This document shows, piece by piece, positions 29,340 through 58,293 of a DNA stretch of 64,000 nucleotides (position 1 is the stretch's first letter; each line of letters opens with the position of its first letter). Below the pieces are notes generated by a model. It did not search any database. It was not told where the DNA came from and saw only the letters and a list, made by a program, of their open reading frames with translations. Both the position numbers and the translations under genes were made by a program. The stretch comes from Coturnix japonica (lineage: Eukaryota > Chordata > Aves > Galliformes > Phasianidae), in assembly GCF_001577835.2 (NCBI RefSeq), contig NC_029532.1:3906001-3970000 (forward strand). The letters run 5' to 3'.

Positions 29340-29956
29340 CATGTCAGCTCTGCGTGGCACTGAGGCAGCACTGGCAGTTCTGTGGTGATGCCGATGGATT
29401 CGGGTTGCTTTTGTCCCAGATATTCAGCGCTGTCTCCGTCCTGCCCCGCAGAGGGGCATCTCTACAGAGCAAAAGTTGGCCGCAGACAGATGGGCATCGT
29501 CTCCTTTCCAGGGCAGCATCATCCCTAGAGGAGAGCCGTAGATTGCCCTACATGCGAACTAGAAACTAGAACCAGCACAACCAACAGCGCCCGGTTTCAG
29601 CCCGATGTCCCGAACTGAGCACGGCCCGAGCTGAGTTCCGTCCCGGTGTCCCCTTAACGCCACTTTACCACAGCATCCCGGTGCCGGTACCCGCTGTGGG
29701 TTGGATTTACCTCGGTCTCCTCAGTATCCGACGGCCGCTCCTCTCCTTCCCGCCGCCATCCCGGCCGTTCCCTCAGGGCGGCGGCGAAGCGCCGAGCTCA
29801 GCCCGGGACTTGGAGGACGATCTGCGCTCCCTGGGGGCCGCCCGCAGGGAGTTCCCGGCTCCGGGCCCCGCGAGAGGGCGCTGACGGGGCCGTGCTGCTT
29901 CCCGGGAAGGCTGAAGTTTGAAAAAGTGCCGGTTGTTGACGGCGCCGCACGGAGCG

Positions 29957-46293
<16,337 letters not shown>

Positions 46294-46894
46294 TTCCTGT
46301 GCTTAAGAAACATGAACAAATAGATTGTTACCATCTCAGAGGGCATAGAGAGGACTTGGCATGGGCGATGGAAAAGTCAATAAGCTCCATAGAACGGGTA
46401 GTGCTGAAGCGCCCTGCAAGCTGAGTTACTCTGCTGTGTTTTTTTCAGCCTTGCTTGCTGGAGGAATACTGGATATGAATTACCTTTGAGAAGTTCAGTT
46501 TTGACTGGATGTGTCTTCTGCTGCCATTGAACATGTATAGTAATTTGGAATGTAATCTGGTTTTAACTAAATCATGTCATCTCTGCCTCCCAGGTTGCTC
46601 TTTACAAAAAGCCAAAGGAATGCAGCTCTTTTAGGTTACATAATACCAGGGAGAAAGGCCGATTCTCACCCATTTTCTAGAAGAGATATGCAGTGCTCCT
46701 TCTTTGTAATGATTTTATACCAGTTCCCACTTGTGTATGCCAGAGAAGGAATGGATTTTAACACAACTGAGGTAATGATGTTTGAGTTTGGTAATGATCC
46801 AAGTGATGTATTTTAAGTAAATCTTAGTGATTGTTTTTAGTAATTATCAAAAAGCCACAATTTTGCACATGCTTTCTTTTCCTTTATTTTTGAA

Positions 46895-46900
46895 AATAAA
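46895..46900 (+). terminator. PKN3: PKN3 poly(A) signal
   Basis: AATAAA lies about 600 bases after the PKN3 stop codon, in tttgaaaataaagatac. It is the first canonical signal after the gene. No U/GU-rich element was scored, so the use of this signal is likely but unproven. Confidence 0.6.
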
Positions 46901-46919
46901 GATACTATTCTTTATAATG

Positions 46920-49416
46920 AAATCTCAGCTTTTCATCTCCTTGGTGTTAGGTGAATGTTTCAGATCAGTGCTGCCCATATTAAACTCCATAGGCGGGATT
47001 TTATTTTTCTCTGTAACAATCATGGCAGTATTTTTTTTTTTTGCTCCTTCCTTCCATCTCAAGTTGTCTGTACATATTGCACGGTATGATCAGCTGTCAC
47101 AGCCAAACGACTGCAGTCAAGTCTTGTCTGCAGTTGTTATCAATCTGTATCTCCTGTATCTTTTTTGGAATGGTTAAATATTGACAGTGTTAGTGCTGGA
47201 AAATCAGGAAGTTTAAGCTGATCTAATTTGCCTAGCAACATATTTTGTAATTAAACTTGGTTAGATGCATTTTCTTCTCTTTAATTCATAATGTTAGCTT
47301 GTTGGGTAAAAAAGGAAAGCTTGTACAGAAATGAAGCATTCCACTGAAGGCAAATAGAGACACAAAGCTCTTGTTCTTTCAGGAGCAGTAGATAAAAGTC
47401 AAACTAATACAATGGCACTATTTTTGGAGGTAAGGATAAGAAGCAGCTTGTGAGTTGCCTGGGTTAAATGCTTCAGAATTCAGAGACATTGAAGAGCTTT
47501 AGTAAGAGCATATGTTTGTGCAAAACAAATAATTCACTCTGAACCTTGTTTTCCTATTTTCAGAGCTAAGTATAACTGCTGCTGAAAGCTCCAGCATATA
47601 AATGTACTTTCAACCTTCTGCTCTGCAGAAGCAGGATACACATCTTCCTCTCCCAGCTGACTGTAATGGTTGGCTTGTTTATGGCCCTGCAGTTGTTTTG
47701 TGATTTTCCTTTGTCTTTTTTTAAGGTAAGGACCTTTTTTTAGAGTGTTAAGCACAGCAGGTTGTTAGTTCAGGTGAAACCTAGAAGTTGGGTTTCAGAA
47801 AGAAAGGCAAAAAGAAACAAACAAGGTGTATGTAATTGTTAAATACTTTTATAGTAAAAATACCATAAACTACCATTCCAGTGCACGTACAAGAGAATTA
47901 CCAAAGAGCACAACGCTGTGTTTTGAACTGTATTACCTGCTGGCATGTTTTTGAGGGATAGCTAAAGAAAAAGTAATTGTTAAGGAGGAAATGAGCCATC
48001 CTGCAGCAGGCACCACGCTGACACAACTGCAGGGTCCTTCCTGGACTGTGCATCATTATTATGAAGACAGTTCTTAACATTCTGATATCCCTCTGGCAGG
48101 AGTTCCTTCTCTGAACACACGAGCCTGGATGCAGGCTACAGACTCTGGATTTAGTCAAAAAAGAAGTCTGTGTTTTCAATCTGCTTTTAGACTATCATGT
48201 TGTGTTAGTGACTCTATACTGTCCTTTCCTGAGTGCTCATTCACTTTAAAGCCCTGAGTGCGTTCTGCCAGCTTGCCAGATGTATTCCTGAGCTGCTGTT
48301 AATTTCCAAGTCACGGCAATTAAGGCACAATAACTAAGTTGTTGGATGTGCTTTGCTTTTTTTTGTTTTTAAAGCAGAAAAGGGTCAGCACTAAGATTCA
48401 CACCACAGGCTTTTCTACTTTAAACTGTTGATCCTAACTTCCTTATGGAAACTTGAACTATGACCTTCTATTACAATGGAAAACAAGTAAAGCTGCTGCC
48501 ATCCCAGAATGCTATCAGCACCCCAACCCCATAGAAACAAATAGGACCTAGAACCTTTCCTTTACAAGATTCCATTCCAGTGACACTTTGTATTATTTCA
48601 TTACTGATATGCTGAGGTAGTAGCATTACCACTGGTGTTATTTGAGCTAGGCAAGAAGTGCTCACCTCTGTCACAGGCTCTTTTCCCATTAGATACAGTA
48701 AAGGTGAAGGGTGTGAGGGTTATTTGCAGAAGTACCTGTAGGCAAACATTGCTCTTCTGTCCAAAGAGTCTGACATCACTCGTTGCTGAATTCATTCAAA
48801 ATACTCTATGATTTTTTGACAGCACCATCAACTTAAAGGAGAAACAACCTGTTAGGATGCTATCAGGGCATTATAAGGTACAGGGTAATGATGTTGACTG
48901 AATTTGTTGTCTTACAGCTGTTTCTCATACACATTAATGCTATGAAATCTCAAGGCATGCAGTTTAGGCATGCAGGCAAAATGAAATTTGCTTTTGACTG
49001 TACAAATACTTACTCAAATATTTCTCTTATGTATCCAACATTACTGACAAAAGGCACTGTGGTTCTCACAGTAAGAGCTATGCTGAAGAAAGGCCACAGG
49101 GATTCTTGCATATCTTCAGGTGTGGATGCAAGTTAACACGAGGAAGGGGATTCAAAGAGATAACTCTCCTTGGTCAAGACATCAGCACTTCTGACCCCCT
49201 TAGAACCAGTGTCTCCCCTTTAACAGTGTTACTCATATATAAAAAGTAGCCCTGATGATCCTTCTTGAGAGGTGATTTGTCTTTATGGATGAGCAGGTTA
49301 TGTTATGGAACATGTTGCATAGCCCGTGATGTATTACAGTTCCACGCAAGGTGAGCAAAACGTTATCCAACAACCTGCAGATGTCTTTTGGCATTTTACT
49401 AATCAGGTACCACTGA
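46920..49416. other. PKN3 / ZDHHC12 convergent 3' flanks
   Basis: About 2.5 kb between the probable PKN3 3' end and the ZDHHC12 stop codon. It should contain the ZDHHC12 3' UTR on the minus strand, but no minus-strand poly(A) signal stands out. Reverse AATAAA words near 46882-46887 and 47000 would imply a 3' UTR of 2.4-2.5 kb. No repeat element, RNA gene or coding exon was recognised. Confidence 0.5.
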
Positions 49417-51913
49417 CTAGACAGTTTCATTGTTCCTGTGAAAATAGATTTTCTCCCATGCAGTGAGATGGCACGAACAGAAAAACCTCCAGAGATTGCG
49501 GATTACTCCTTGGTCAAAGGGATTCTCCAGCTCTGAGTGTCGCAGGTAGGAGATGCGGTGGTATGACATGAACTCCCAGGTGGTGGTGTTGCATGAGATC
49601 AGATAGAGGTGTGAAATAAGCAGCAGCAAGACAACAATGGTGAATACAACTATCAGGAGGAAGGATACGAGGAGGAAAATGTTGTGCCACAGCCACTCCC
49701 AGGACTGTTTAAAGTAAAGGCCTGACCTTTAAAGAGAAATAAAGTCAAGGTTAAACATGGAAAACTAGTTATATAAACCAAGGGTCACATTTAATTTGAT
49801 CCATAACTGGTGAGATTCTGATCATCATATACTGCAGCTAATTTTATATATTGTAAGCTCTTAAGAGACTGCAACAGCAGCGCCTTAGGTTCTAAGAAGT
49901 TCAAAGGACACTGGTTCACCAGACAGCTTAAAGAATGCAGTCATCTTCAGCCAACACCTCTCCTGAACACGTCCACAGCAGAAACCCAGTTGGAGTTTCC
50001 AAAACGCTCAAAGTATTGTATTGCAATAACTGAAGCAAAATTAGTTGCTTGTCTACTGTTAATTCTATTCATTTAATCTCTAAACAAAGATGAGCGGTGA
50101 AACCTAAGTTATCAGATTCTGCTCAGCTACTGATCAGCTGTGTTGCTCCTCAGCAGATCAGAATGCTCAGACAAGCTGATCTTCAGGATACAAATCAGGG
50201 TGAAGGTACAAAGCCAATCCAGTCAGTGCTATGTTCTGCACAAACCCCTTAAGGGGGATCTCCAGGAGCATCAGGACTCCTAAGTTCAGTGGTCAAAGTG
50301 CTGCTTCCAGGCCTTACCAAGCAACGTGTCCTCCCCACAGCAGAACTATGAGCTGTACACTAAGGTAGACTATGAAGAGAGGGTGATTCTTCTCTCCTAC
50401 ACAATTCTCAATCCAGGGGCAGTGATGGTCATAGCGCCGAACACAATGTTGGCACAGCTGGCAGTGCTTGGCTCTCATTGGTTGCTGCAAAGCAAAACCA
50501 AAACAGTAGCATTAACCTGGTCTTGTTAAACTTTCTGCTTGGTAAAAGCATTATGCAAACAGATCCGCTTCCCAAAAGCACTCTGTTCTGAGATAACAGA
50601 ACAATATCAGCATGGCTGAGACAAGTGAAGGGGGATCAAGATTCCCTTAGTACAGATCCCAGTGAGTGAGATCCAAATTAAATGACTCTCCCACACTGTA
50701 TTTTGTTATCTACCTGTATATAGGAAGTTGAGCGTGCAAAGGAGGGAGCAAGGACTGAGCAGAAAAGCAAGGCAATAAACAACAGTTGTACAAAGAAGTT
50801 GCCAAAAATGCAAGCTTGCAAATCAGTCGTCCCATTCTCTGCTACCATTGATGCCTACCTTCACCATGCAGTAGCCACAACGCCGCATCTTAACACTGCT
50901 TGAAACCTGGGGTATCATCGTGCGTTGTTCTTCACTTTTCTCTGCCTATAAAGAAAGAAATGGAGAGACAAAAGATGTATCACGTGCTGCTGTCTGAAGT
51001 ATGGCAGCTATCAGCCTGCTTGGCAAGACTGAGCTATCTGGATCCTTCTACTTGATGGTTCTGTAGTGCTGGTTATCTCTGTCATTAGGAAAATTAAACA
51101 ATTCTTAGCAAAGCACAGAAGCTGCTACATTAATAGAGTGGTGTGAAATTCCACTGCAGATACTGAGGGTACGTGCAGAGCCAACAGGCCACTGTAACCA
51201 TAGAAGAACTCTTGTGTAGAGGAGGAAATAATTGCAGACAAGATTCCACGCAGATCCCAACTACAATTCAGGACATAAATATACAAGGTTAGACTTCACT
51301 TCCAAACACAATCAGGATGTCTTTGCAGTACAGAAAGTGCTGTTTACTCATAATGCAGCCAACGTCAACATTAACAACGGGAGATTAAAACTGGCCGTGC
51401 CTTGTGTCTAAGAACGACTCAGAGCCTTGCAGCCAACGGACTGCACACATCTTCCTTGTGCCAAGCGCAAGATAAACCATTTCAAGTTGTTCTTATAGCA
51501 AAGACAAAAAGCCCACGGATCGCACAACCCCAGCGCATCTTCCATTCCCGAAGCGATGTACCTTTGCTTCCTCTTCAGCCCTAACGAAGCCCGGGTCCAT
51601 GAGGGACACCTTGAAATACAGCAGGACGGAGCACCCGAGCAGCGCCACGAACAGCGTTGGCTGCAGCACGGCTCCGCGCTCCGCTTCCTTCTGTAGGTCT
51701 GAAAGATAATTCCGTGATATAGAGACCGCGGTGGTTCCTGGTACAGCCTGACCGCCCCAGGGCCATGCCGGGCAGGCCGTGCTACAGCACCACGGACCCG
51801 GCCGGGCGCTGCGAGGGCTCGGCCTCACCTGTGCGGTGCAGGAACAGCCCCAGCGTTAAGACCCCGCTGAGGGCGGTGTGTGCGGTTCTCACCCACATCC
51901 CGCCGGCTCCCAT
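49417..51913 (-). CDS. ZDHHC12: DHHC palmitoyltransferase 12, complete
   Basis: Five exons in transcript order: 51913-51829, 51698-51562, 50945-50859, 50484-50318 and 49726-49417. The frame closes to 261 residues (human 267). The enzyme S-acylates cysteines of target proteins at the Golgi or ER. Four membrane segments are visible: near residues 12-25 ([12 protein letters not shown]), 40-60 ([14 protein letters not shown]), 140-160 ([15 protein letters not shown]) and 170-200 ([20 protein letters not shown]). After segment 2 comes the conserved DPG (SLMDPGF). The zinc-binding cysteine-rich domain runs from RRCGYC through [18 protein letters not shown], with the catalytic DHHC and all ligands present, and continues to [10 protein letters not shown] TTxE motif (NTTTWE) follows the last segment, as usual in the family. 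The start is the upstream of two in-frame ATGs (51913; a second codes Met6) and has Kozak context gcgccATGG. The gene has a CpG-rich promoter. Confidence 0.97.
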
Positions 51914-52110
51914 GGCGCCGTAGGCCCGGAAGGAGCAGCGCTGGAAGGCGGGGTGCGGCCCGCCCGCCTCGGCCCTCCCCTCAGCGCGGCCCCGGGCTGC
52001 TCCCTGCGGTTCTTCCGTTAGCGCTCAGACACAGCCCGTGTCCCTTCGCACCGCGCTGCCCTACGCGGCCCCTCAGCCCTATTTCCCCGGGTACTGCAGC
52101 CCTGCGGTGA
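51560..52110. promoter_or_regulatory. ZDHHC12: ZDHHC12 CpG island promoter
   Basis: CpG-rich sequence covers exons 1 and 2 and about 200 bases upstream. An ETS-type core cccggaagga lies at 51925-51934, 12-21 bases upstream of the ATG on the transcript, and a second (rc of cttccgtta) near 52012-52020. There is no TATA box. ETS sites at the start of TATA-less promoters are common. Limits are by eye. Confidence 0.65.
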
Positions 52111-52629
52111 CACGCAGCTGTCAGAGCCGAGAACAAGGCTGCTAAATGTACACAGCGATGCTTGGGGGCCGTACAGGTGTGTTGGGGGGTTCTGCGTTGT
52201 GTCTGGGAGGTCCCGGGCTCCCCTGGCAGCTGTGTGAGGAAATACCGCACCTACAGAACGGCCTCATCCGAGCTCAGCCATCTGCAGGCTGCACATTGCG
52301 CCCTGCCTTTGGTCGTTTAGATGCGCACCGTGTGTCTGCTCTGAGGAGATGGAGCTCACCCAAAGCCTGTCGAAATTCTGAAATCAGTGGGGTTTTTTGC
52401 TTTCTTTGCTGCTTTCGTTACCTTCCCATTAAACTCTAAAGAAGTGCCCCATGCTTTGCGATTCTATCCTCCCCCCCTGGAAAGCAGCTGCTCCTTGGTG
52501 TTGTTTGACCATTAACTTTGATTATTTCAGCCTGTGTTAAGTGAGTCAGTGACCACTTGCTGATCCTGGGGAAGCATCTGGTTGCACAGGTGGCACAAAT
52601 TACTTATTTAATACAGTTAATCAAAATAG

Positions 52630-52717
52630 GGACGTGGTTTAGTGGCTGTGGTGGTGATGGGTTGATGGTTGGGTGAGATGGGCTTGAAGGTGTCTTCCAA
52701 CCTTTATGATTCTATTA
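52630..52717 (+). mobile_element. CR1 LINE 3' end fragment
   Basis: Typical CR1 tail words in order: ggtttagtggctgtggtgg, gatgggttgatggttggg, ggcttgaaggtgtcttcca, acctttatgattctatt. About 90 bases of the 3' end remain. Substitutions relative to the remembered consensus are moderate. Confidence 0.85.
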
Positions 52718-54151
52718 GAATGGCCTGAATTTGCCTTTTCAGTGGTCATTCAAATCTTTTTTTCATTTCTTTTTAATTATTCTAGGTAGTTACAAAACCG
52801 ACAGAAATCCTCCCTCAGAAACCTCATAGACGTGATCAGCGCTTGTCAAAACTGAGCTTGGAGGTGGCCCTGCTGCTGTCTGCGTGCTTTAAATATCATG
52901 AAAATCCTTCTGTTCAAAGAAAACCTTTCAGAGCAGCAGGGAGCTCAGAACAGTAACATCAGCCTCTGTCTGCAACCAGGCAAAAAAAGGTGGGAAGTGT
53001 TTTTTCCTTCCTTTGTGGAGAGGTGTAAACGTTAAAGCTGAATGAAAGCAATTTGAGTAGTAACAGTATTACCATCTTCAAAGCAGAAACGTTCTGATAT
53101 TCCAGAATAATCTGTCCTAAGGGATGGATTCTTCCTCTTTTTGTGATTAGAATAATTTGGTGTGTGTTATGCTTTGAAACCTGTCTTGAATGAGAACTTA
53201 TCTCTACCTTGAGGGTTCCAACCCCCAGGGCTATCTGGTTGAAGTTAGGCTCTGTTACAAACCCTCTGTGAGTGAGTTTTTGGGCAGAGGATCTCAATTC
53301 TTATGGCATTCCAGGTGAGGAACATGGTGCTGTTGGAAGCATAAAGTGTCTCTGTTCTCTGCAGTGTGGTACATTTTCAGCTCACTGTGTGTGGTTCAGT
53401 TTCATGTAACTCCTTTTCTTGCTTCATCCACTGAGTCTGACCCTTCAGAGGTTTTATGGTGACCACTGGATTAACTGGGAGTTGAACTCTTGTGAGATCA
53501 GTGTCTTAAGAAGAAAGTCCTGCTGGCCATAAAGCAGGCTGGCTGTTTGACACTAAAAAAAGAGTCTTTCCTTAAGTATTTGTCTTCTGCCCACTCACAG
53601 CACTAAGGCTGCAGAATGCTACAGCCACAGATCTGTTACAGAGTTCAGAGGCCATCTGTACAGTCAAATATTGCTCTGATTTTCTTTTTTTCCCCCTCTG
53701 ATGTTATTTCATAATACTCTCTTCCTCCATCCATGCCTCCTTTCCATTGACAAACAGTGCTGTATCCCTCAAAGCAATGAAAGCAAAAGCCACTGAACTG
53801 CACAATCAACACATGGCAGTTCCTTTTGTTTTTAATTAAACATGTGACAGCAAATGGACTGATAATGTACCTAAATAATCCACATTCATAGACCAAAGGA
53901 AAAAAGACATTGTTAAGCACTAGGTTTAATACACAGAGGGTATCCCAATGGATACAACAGAAAAGTTAATTCATTCAGAATTGTAAGGAAGCAACAATTG
54001 TGCATGATTTTTTTTTGCTTGGTTTCACCACGTACAAATGTTCAAACCAGGCCTCAACAACAGGCAGGTGAAGGGAAGGAGTGAAAGCAGATCATTACTG
54101 AGATTATTTTCTGTATGCAAAACATGGAAATATATATTTGGTTAGCTTAAA

Positions 54152-54195
54152 AGCTTTTTTTTTTCTTTCTTTTCTTTTTTTTTTCTTTTTTTAAT
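54152..54195 (+). repeat. T-rich simple sequence
   Basis: Runs of T interrupted by single c residues, followed directly by ttaataaaaaag. On the minus strand this is an A-rich tract and could be mistaken for a transcript tail. No element body is evident next to it. Confidence 0.7.
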
Positions 54196-55379
54196 AAAAA
54201 AGAATTACAGAATCAGTGACAATTTTCTGAAGCCAAAATAGTCTGTTAGAGCAGAAATGTTTCAGTGAAGCAGGAAATCTCCCCAGTTCCTGTTTTTAAG
54301 TGCCATCCTCTCATCCTTGGCTGACAACCATTGCCCTCTTTGCTTTGTACAGATGCTTGTTGTGGAGATCAGCTGTTTCTCATAATAATTAATTATCATT
54401 TTCCCAGTGCATGCCACCCTCTAACACCTGGGCTGTGACTTCTTCCTAAACAGACTCAGGAAATTTTTTTTTGTGGAGTAGGGCCTGAATGCAATGCCCC
54501 TTCCTTTGCTGCCCTGATAATTTATCATCTTCTTCAGGTGATGAACAGAATAAGCTCACAGCTCTAAGGCTTTTCTTCCCCTCATCTTTTGCAGAGACCA
54601 AAGCAACTCAAACAGAAGGCCAGCTGACAAGCTAGGTCAGATTCAGTGCTGAATAGGTAACATTTGAGCTAGCAGAGAGATGCAGGGTGATAACAGCTAT
54701 GATGCAGAAGGGTCAGATTAATTATTTGCATCGTTAATAATTGCCACAAGCATGAGTGCTAAACTTTCTAGCTTGGTCTCAGTGAGAAAGTCTGGTGCTG
54801 CAAGGTGTTAAGCATCATACACGCAGCTGCCAATCTGTATGAGCAGCTCCTCCCACAGATCTTGTAAAATGGAAGCACTTGTGGAAAGCTGCCCACCAAC
54901 TTGCTGTCATATCTATTCCAGGGGAAATGGCAGACACCTGACACCCCGCATGCACAGGACTGCTGCATCATTGTGCTGGGCCACTGAACCATGAGGCATT
55001 TTCCAGCCAGCCAGGAAACTACTTGCACTGAAGGTAAAGGGTTCCTTTGTGGCAACAGTCTCTGCATAGAATTACTGAGTTGGTTCATGCTCTGCCTGCC
55101 CAGCTTCTGAATATCAAGGGGAATGTAAACGTAAAAACATGAATGAGAGTGTGAATGAGACAACTACAAAGCATAAGGAGTCCCTCTGCTATACTTGGTC
55201 ACACTGTGAGCTTCTTTCCAGCCGTATTTTCACCTTACATTTGGAAACCCTGTTGGAGTTTCTAGGCAGGATTGTTTTCTATAATCCTGTGTGTGGAACT
55301 GAAGTCTCCTGGTTCATCCCTCTGCAGTGTGGGGCTTGACACGGGGCAGTTCTTTTCTAAACTGGCTGTTTCAAGCTCA

Positions 55380-55496
55380 GGGAGGGTAGATTTAGGTTGG
55401 ATATAAGGAAAAAATCTTTACAGTGAGGGTGGTGAGGCACTGGAACAGGTTACCCCTAGTGTTGTGGTTGATCGCCCCATCTCTGGTGATTTTCTA
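55380..55496 (+). mobile_element. CR1 LINE fragment lacking the terminal tail
   Basis: Matches the part of CR1 just upstream of the tail: gggagggtagatttaggttg, then ctttacagtgagggtggtga, ggcactggaacaggttaccc and gccccatctctgg. The match stops before the usual ccttccaaccc end, so the 3' part has been lost or has diverged. Confidence 0.8.
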
Positions 55497-56534
55497 GGTG
55501 ATAGTTTTCCCCACTCCCTACGTTTAAGTGGCAGATTCATAGAGCTAAACTTTTCTGCAGGTTGTCCTGACTCCATTAATCTCCACATTCCTGGGAAACA
55601 GGAATCTGTTTCAGGCTCAGGTACATGAGGATATGTGAGCAATGAGGACAGAAATTATCTTTGCTATGTGAAACCAAGGTTTGCTAGTTTGTGATACCAC
55701 AGTGCAGCTGCAGCAGGTGTGACTTCAGTAACAGCTCAACTTACACAGGGACTGCTTTGAACTTTTGGGGTCCATCAAGCTTGAGGCTGATGGAGCCAAG
55801 CCATCATTTGCTCATTAACCTTGAAGTAGGTTCGTCAGAATCTCAGAGTAAAGCCTGATTGGCTGATTACAGTGCCAGGCTGAGGTGTGTTTTAGCTCTG
55901 TCTCCTGCATGGCAGCTGCATTCTGAGGATACAGTTTTCTGACAGTGTATCCACGATGTTTCCCCATCTCCTCCAATCCCACTTTGCTGACATTGTCAGA
56001 ATCATTAGTGTTTTGTCACTCGATTCAAGGTTTTAGTGGTGGAAGTTATAACACTGCATGGAAGTGAATGGAAGAAAATCTAGTGGGTGGCACTGTTACA
56101 TGAGACAACTTCAAAAGGATAGCACTAAATAGAGAATAACGTGAGCAAAGCCTGACTCCTGCAATGCGTGGAGGCTGGTCAGCAGTGTATGCAGCTGCTC
56201 TTAGTTTTGCATCTAGGAGAACGATTAGCAAGCATTACACAGAAAACATCATGAAATAAACATCTCTGTCTCAAAGCCCGTAGGGACAGAAATTCTCAGG
56301 GAACAGGAATAAAAGAGAGAGAAAAGTACATTTCAATCAAACAACCACAAAAAAGTGTAATTTGTCAAGTTTTTCAAACGGTATGAAAACAATTCAAAAG
56401 TGACACAAAAATATATATAAAGTTTGAAAAATACTTAAAGAAAAAGTACAGATCTTACAATATCAAAACATGACATGGTTAAAAAGAGAGAAGAAAAGAC
56501 ATTGGGTAATACCGTATTGGCAGAAAAAAGGAAA

Positions 56535-56548
56535 CCCCCCCCCCCCCC
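56535..56548 (+). repeat. Poly-C run
   Basis: Fourteen consecutive cytosines. Homopolymers of this length are prone to length error in sequencing, so the exact count is uncertain. Confidence 0.9.
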
Positions 56549-56731
56549 AGGGCAGCTGTGTTCTGTCATTTAAAGTGTCAGTTTGTGTCTCTAGGATCTG
56601 TCCATAATGTGCTCAGCAACGACAGCATTAACTCTGAGCATCAGAAGGACCTCGGTCATAGCAGCAAGCAGTGTAAATGAGGGAAGAGAGCAGCGACGGT
56701 TACTGTGCTATCCCAGAGGCCTGCAGTGTCC

Positions 56732-56732
<1 letters not shown>

Positions 56733-56773
<41 letters not shown>
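56733..56773 (+). repeat. (CA)n microsatellite
   Basis: About 20 uninterrupted ac/ca dinucleotides, long enough to be polymorphic in length. Confidence 0.95.
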
Positions 56774-56776
<3 letters not shown>

Positions 56777-57266
56777 CAAGGTTTCCTCTCACTGCAGAAG
56801 GAAAATCTTTTTAAAACCACTTTTAAGGGAAGAACTGCGAACTGTGAAAGAGCTGTGACAAGTGGGGCTCTGAGCATGAACTGAGTGCCTGGCTGTGAGG
56901 CAACCTTTGGCCCTTGGCTTCTTAAGACTCTATAGGCCTGGGGTTTTACAGGTGAAGAGCAGTTTAGTAGGGACTCTCCTCTCTGCTACACCATATCAAT
57001 TGGGGTGATCCTGCTGACGGCAGTGGGACTGCACTGGCTAGTGCTAGCAGGAGGATAAGAGTAGTGCCAGAAGAGTGGGCAGATGTTGGGCTGGAACAAG
57101 AGGTGCTATTCTGGTATTCCAAAGGGTTCCTAGAGGCTCCTCAGCCTTAGGAAACGTTAGCACCTCAAATGACAGCATCTGTGCTGCAGTGAGGTTACTT
57201 TACCACTGAGCATGGCTTGCGCCAGTGCAGACTGAAGAAGGGTAGGACAGCTTCAGTCGTTTACTG

Positions 57267-57272
57267 TTTATT
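57267..57272 (-). terminator. ZER1: Candidate ZER1 poly(A) signal
   Basis: Read on the minus strand this is AATAAA, in acaataaacagtaaac, about 1.0 kb beyond the ZER1 stop codon at 58294-58296. The implied 3' UTR length is ordinary for this gene. Other signals further away cannot be excluded. Confidence 0.45.
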
Positions 57273-58293
57273 GTACAAGTGGAACGAGCTGCTCTGGCCC
57301 AGGGCCTGGTAGGGGTTATTATGCCATTTTCTGGCATTTGTAGCCCTTCTCTGTGAAGCAGAACAAAACTAAAAGGGTGGTGAAAAACTGGAATGAAGAT
57401 CTGTAGCCCTTTGTGAACAAACCTTGTTCCTTTATGCACCAGCTCCCTTAAAGGGGAAAGCTCTGCATTGCCAAGGACGTGTACCTGGTTTTACCAGTCA
57501 TCATGAGTCAAGGTGAGCTGGCAGATCCTACTGAACTGCCAAAGGGGACAAAAACAGAATTCCCGACATTAACAGGAATGCCTTACTTCCAAATAACCCA
57601 AATACATTCAGCAGTGTTTCCATTAATAGGAGTCTACCATAAAACACCCTTAAGAGAGCGAATTGACTTAAAAGATCATTCTTCCCTGTTTTCTGTACTT
57701 AAAAATATTGCTAAAAAGTTCAGATCTTTTGGTCTGACTTGTAACATGTCCCCCAACCTCTCAGAGCAAATAACTAACTCATTTCTGCCTGTAAACCCAC
57801 TGAGTGGCCAGTGCTGATTCAGGACTGGTGTTCTTGCAGACATTACGGGACCTCATGCTATACAGCAAAAGGGAATTCTCTACAAAGTGGGAAATAAGAA
57901 AGTCACACAAGTGATCACACAACCAACTGGGCTTTCAAGCTTGTGGTCATTTGGGACTCGCTGTATGGACTAAAACAAACAAACAAAAAAAAGGTTAAAA
58001 GATACATAATGTAGTTGTCTTTTTTTTGTTTTCTTTTTATACAGAAATCATACACACAGAACTTCAATCTGAAACTTCATAACGAAAAAGTCCACTAATT
58101 TAAGGAAAGCGTTTTGTTGTGCAAAAAGTCCCTCCCCCCCCTCCCCTGTTCACCTTCATCTACTGAGGGTCTCACACACACACATAAAAGTTTCCTTCCA
58201 ACAGGTGAGTTGGTAAGAAAGAGTCCTCACTATATACAGTGAATTAGAGAGAAGCTGGATACAGTGCTGGCAAGAGGCATTAGATGATTGCCT

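Larger units (their letters stand above)
52111..57260. other. Intergenic region between ZDHHC12 and ZER1
   Basis: About 5 kb without a supportable coding exon. It holds two CR1 LINE tails (52630-52717 and 55380-55496), a T-rich tract (54152-54195), a C run (56535-56548) and a (CA)n microsatellite (56733-56773). Open frames such as the one at 57479-57817 just beyond it do not resemble known proteins. The far end probably borders the ZER1 3' UTR. Confidence 0.6.

Noticed and set aside
57479-57817. A 112-residue plus-strand open frame near the ZER1 3' end
   Set aside because: It does not resemble a known protein, lacks promoter features and lies near or just inside the probable antisense 3' UTR of ZER1.
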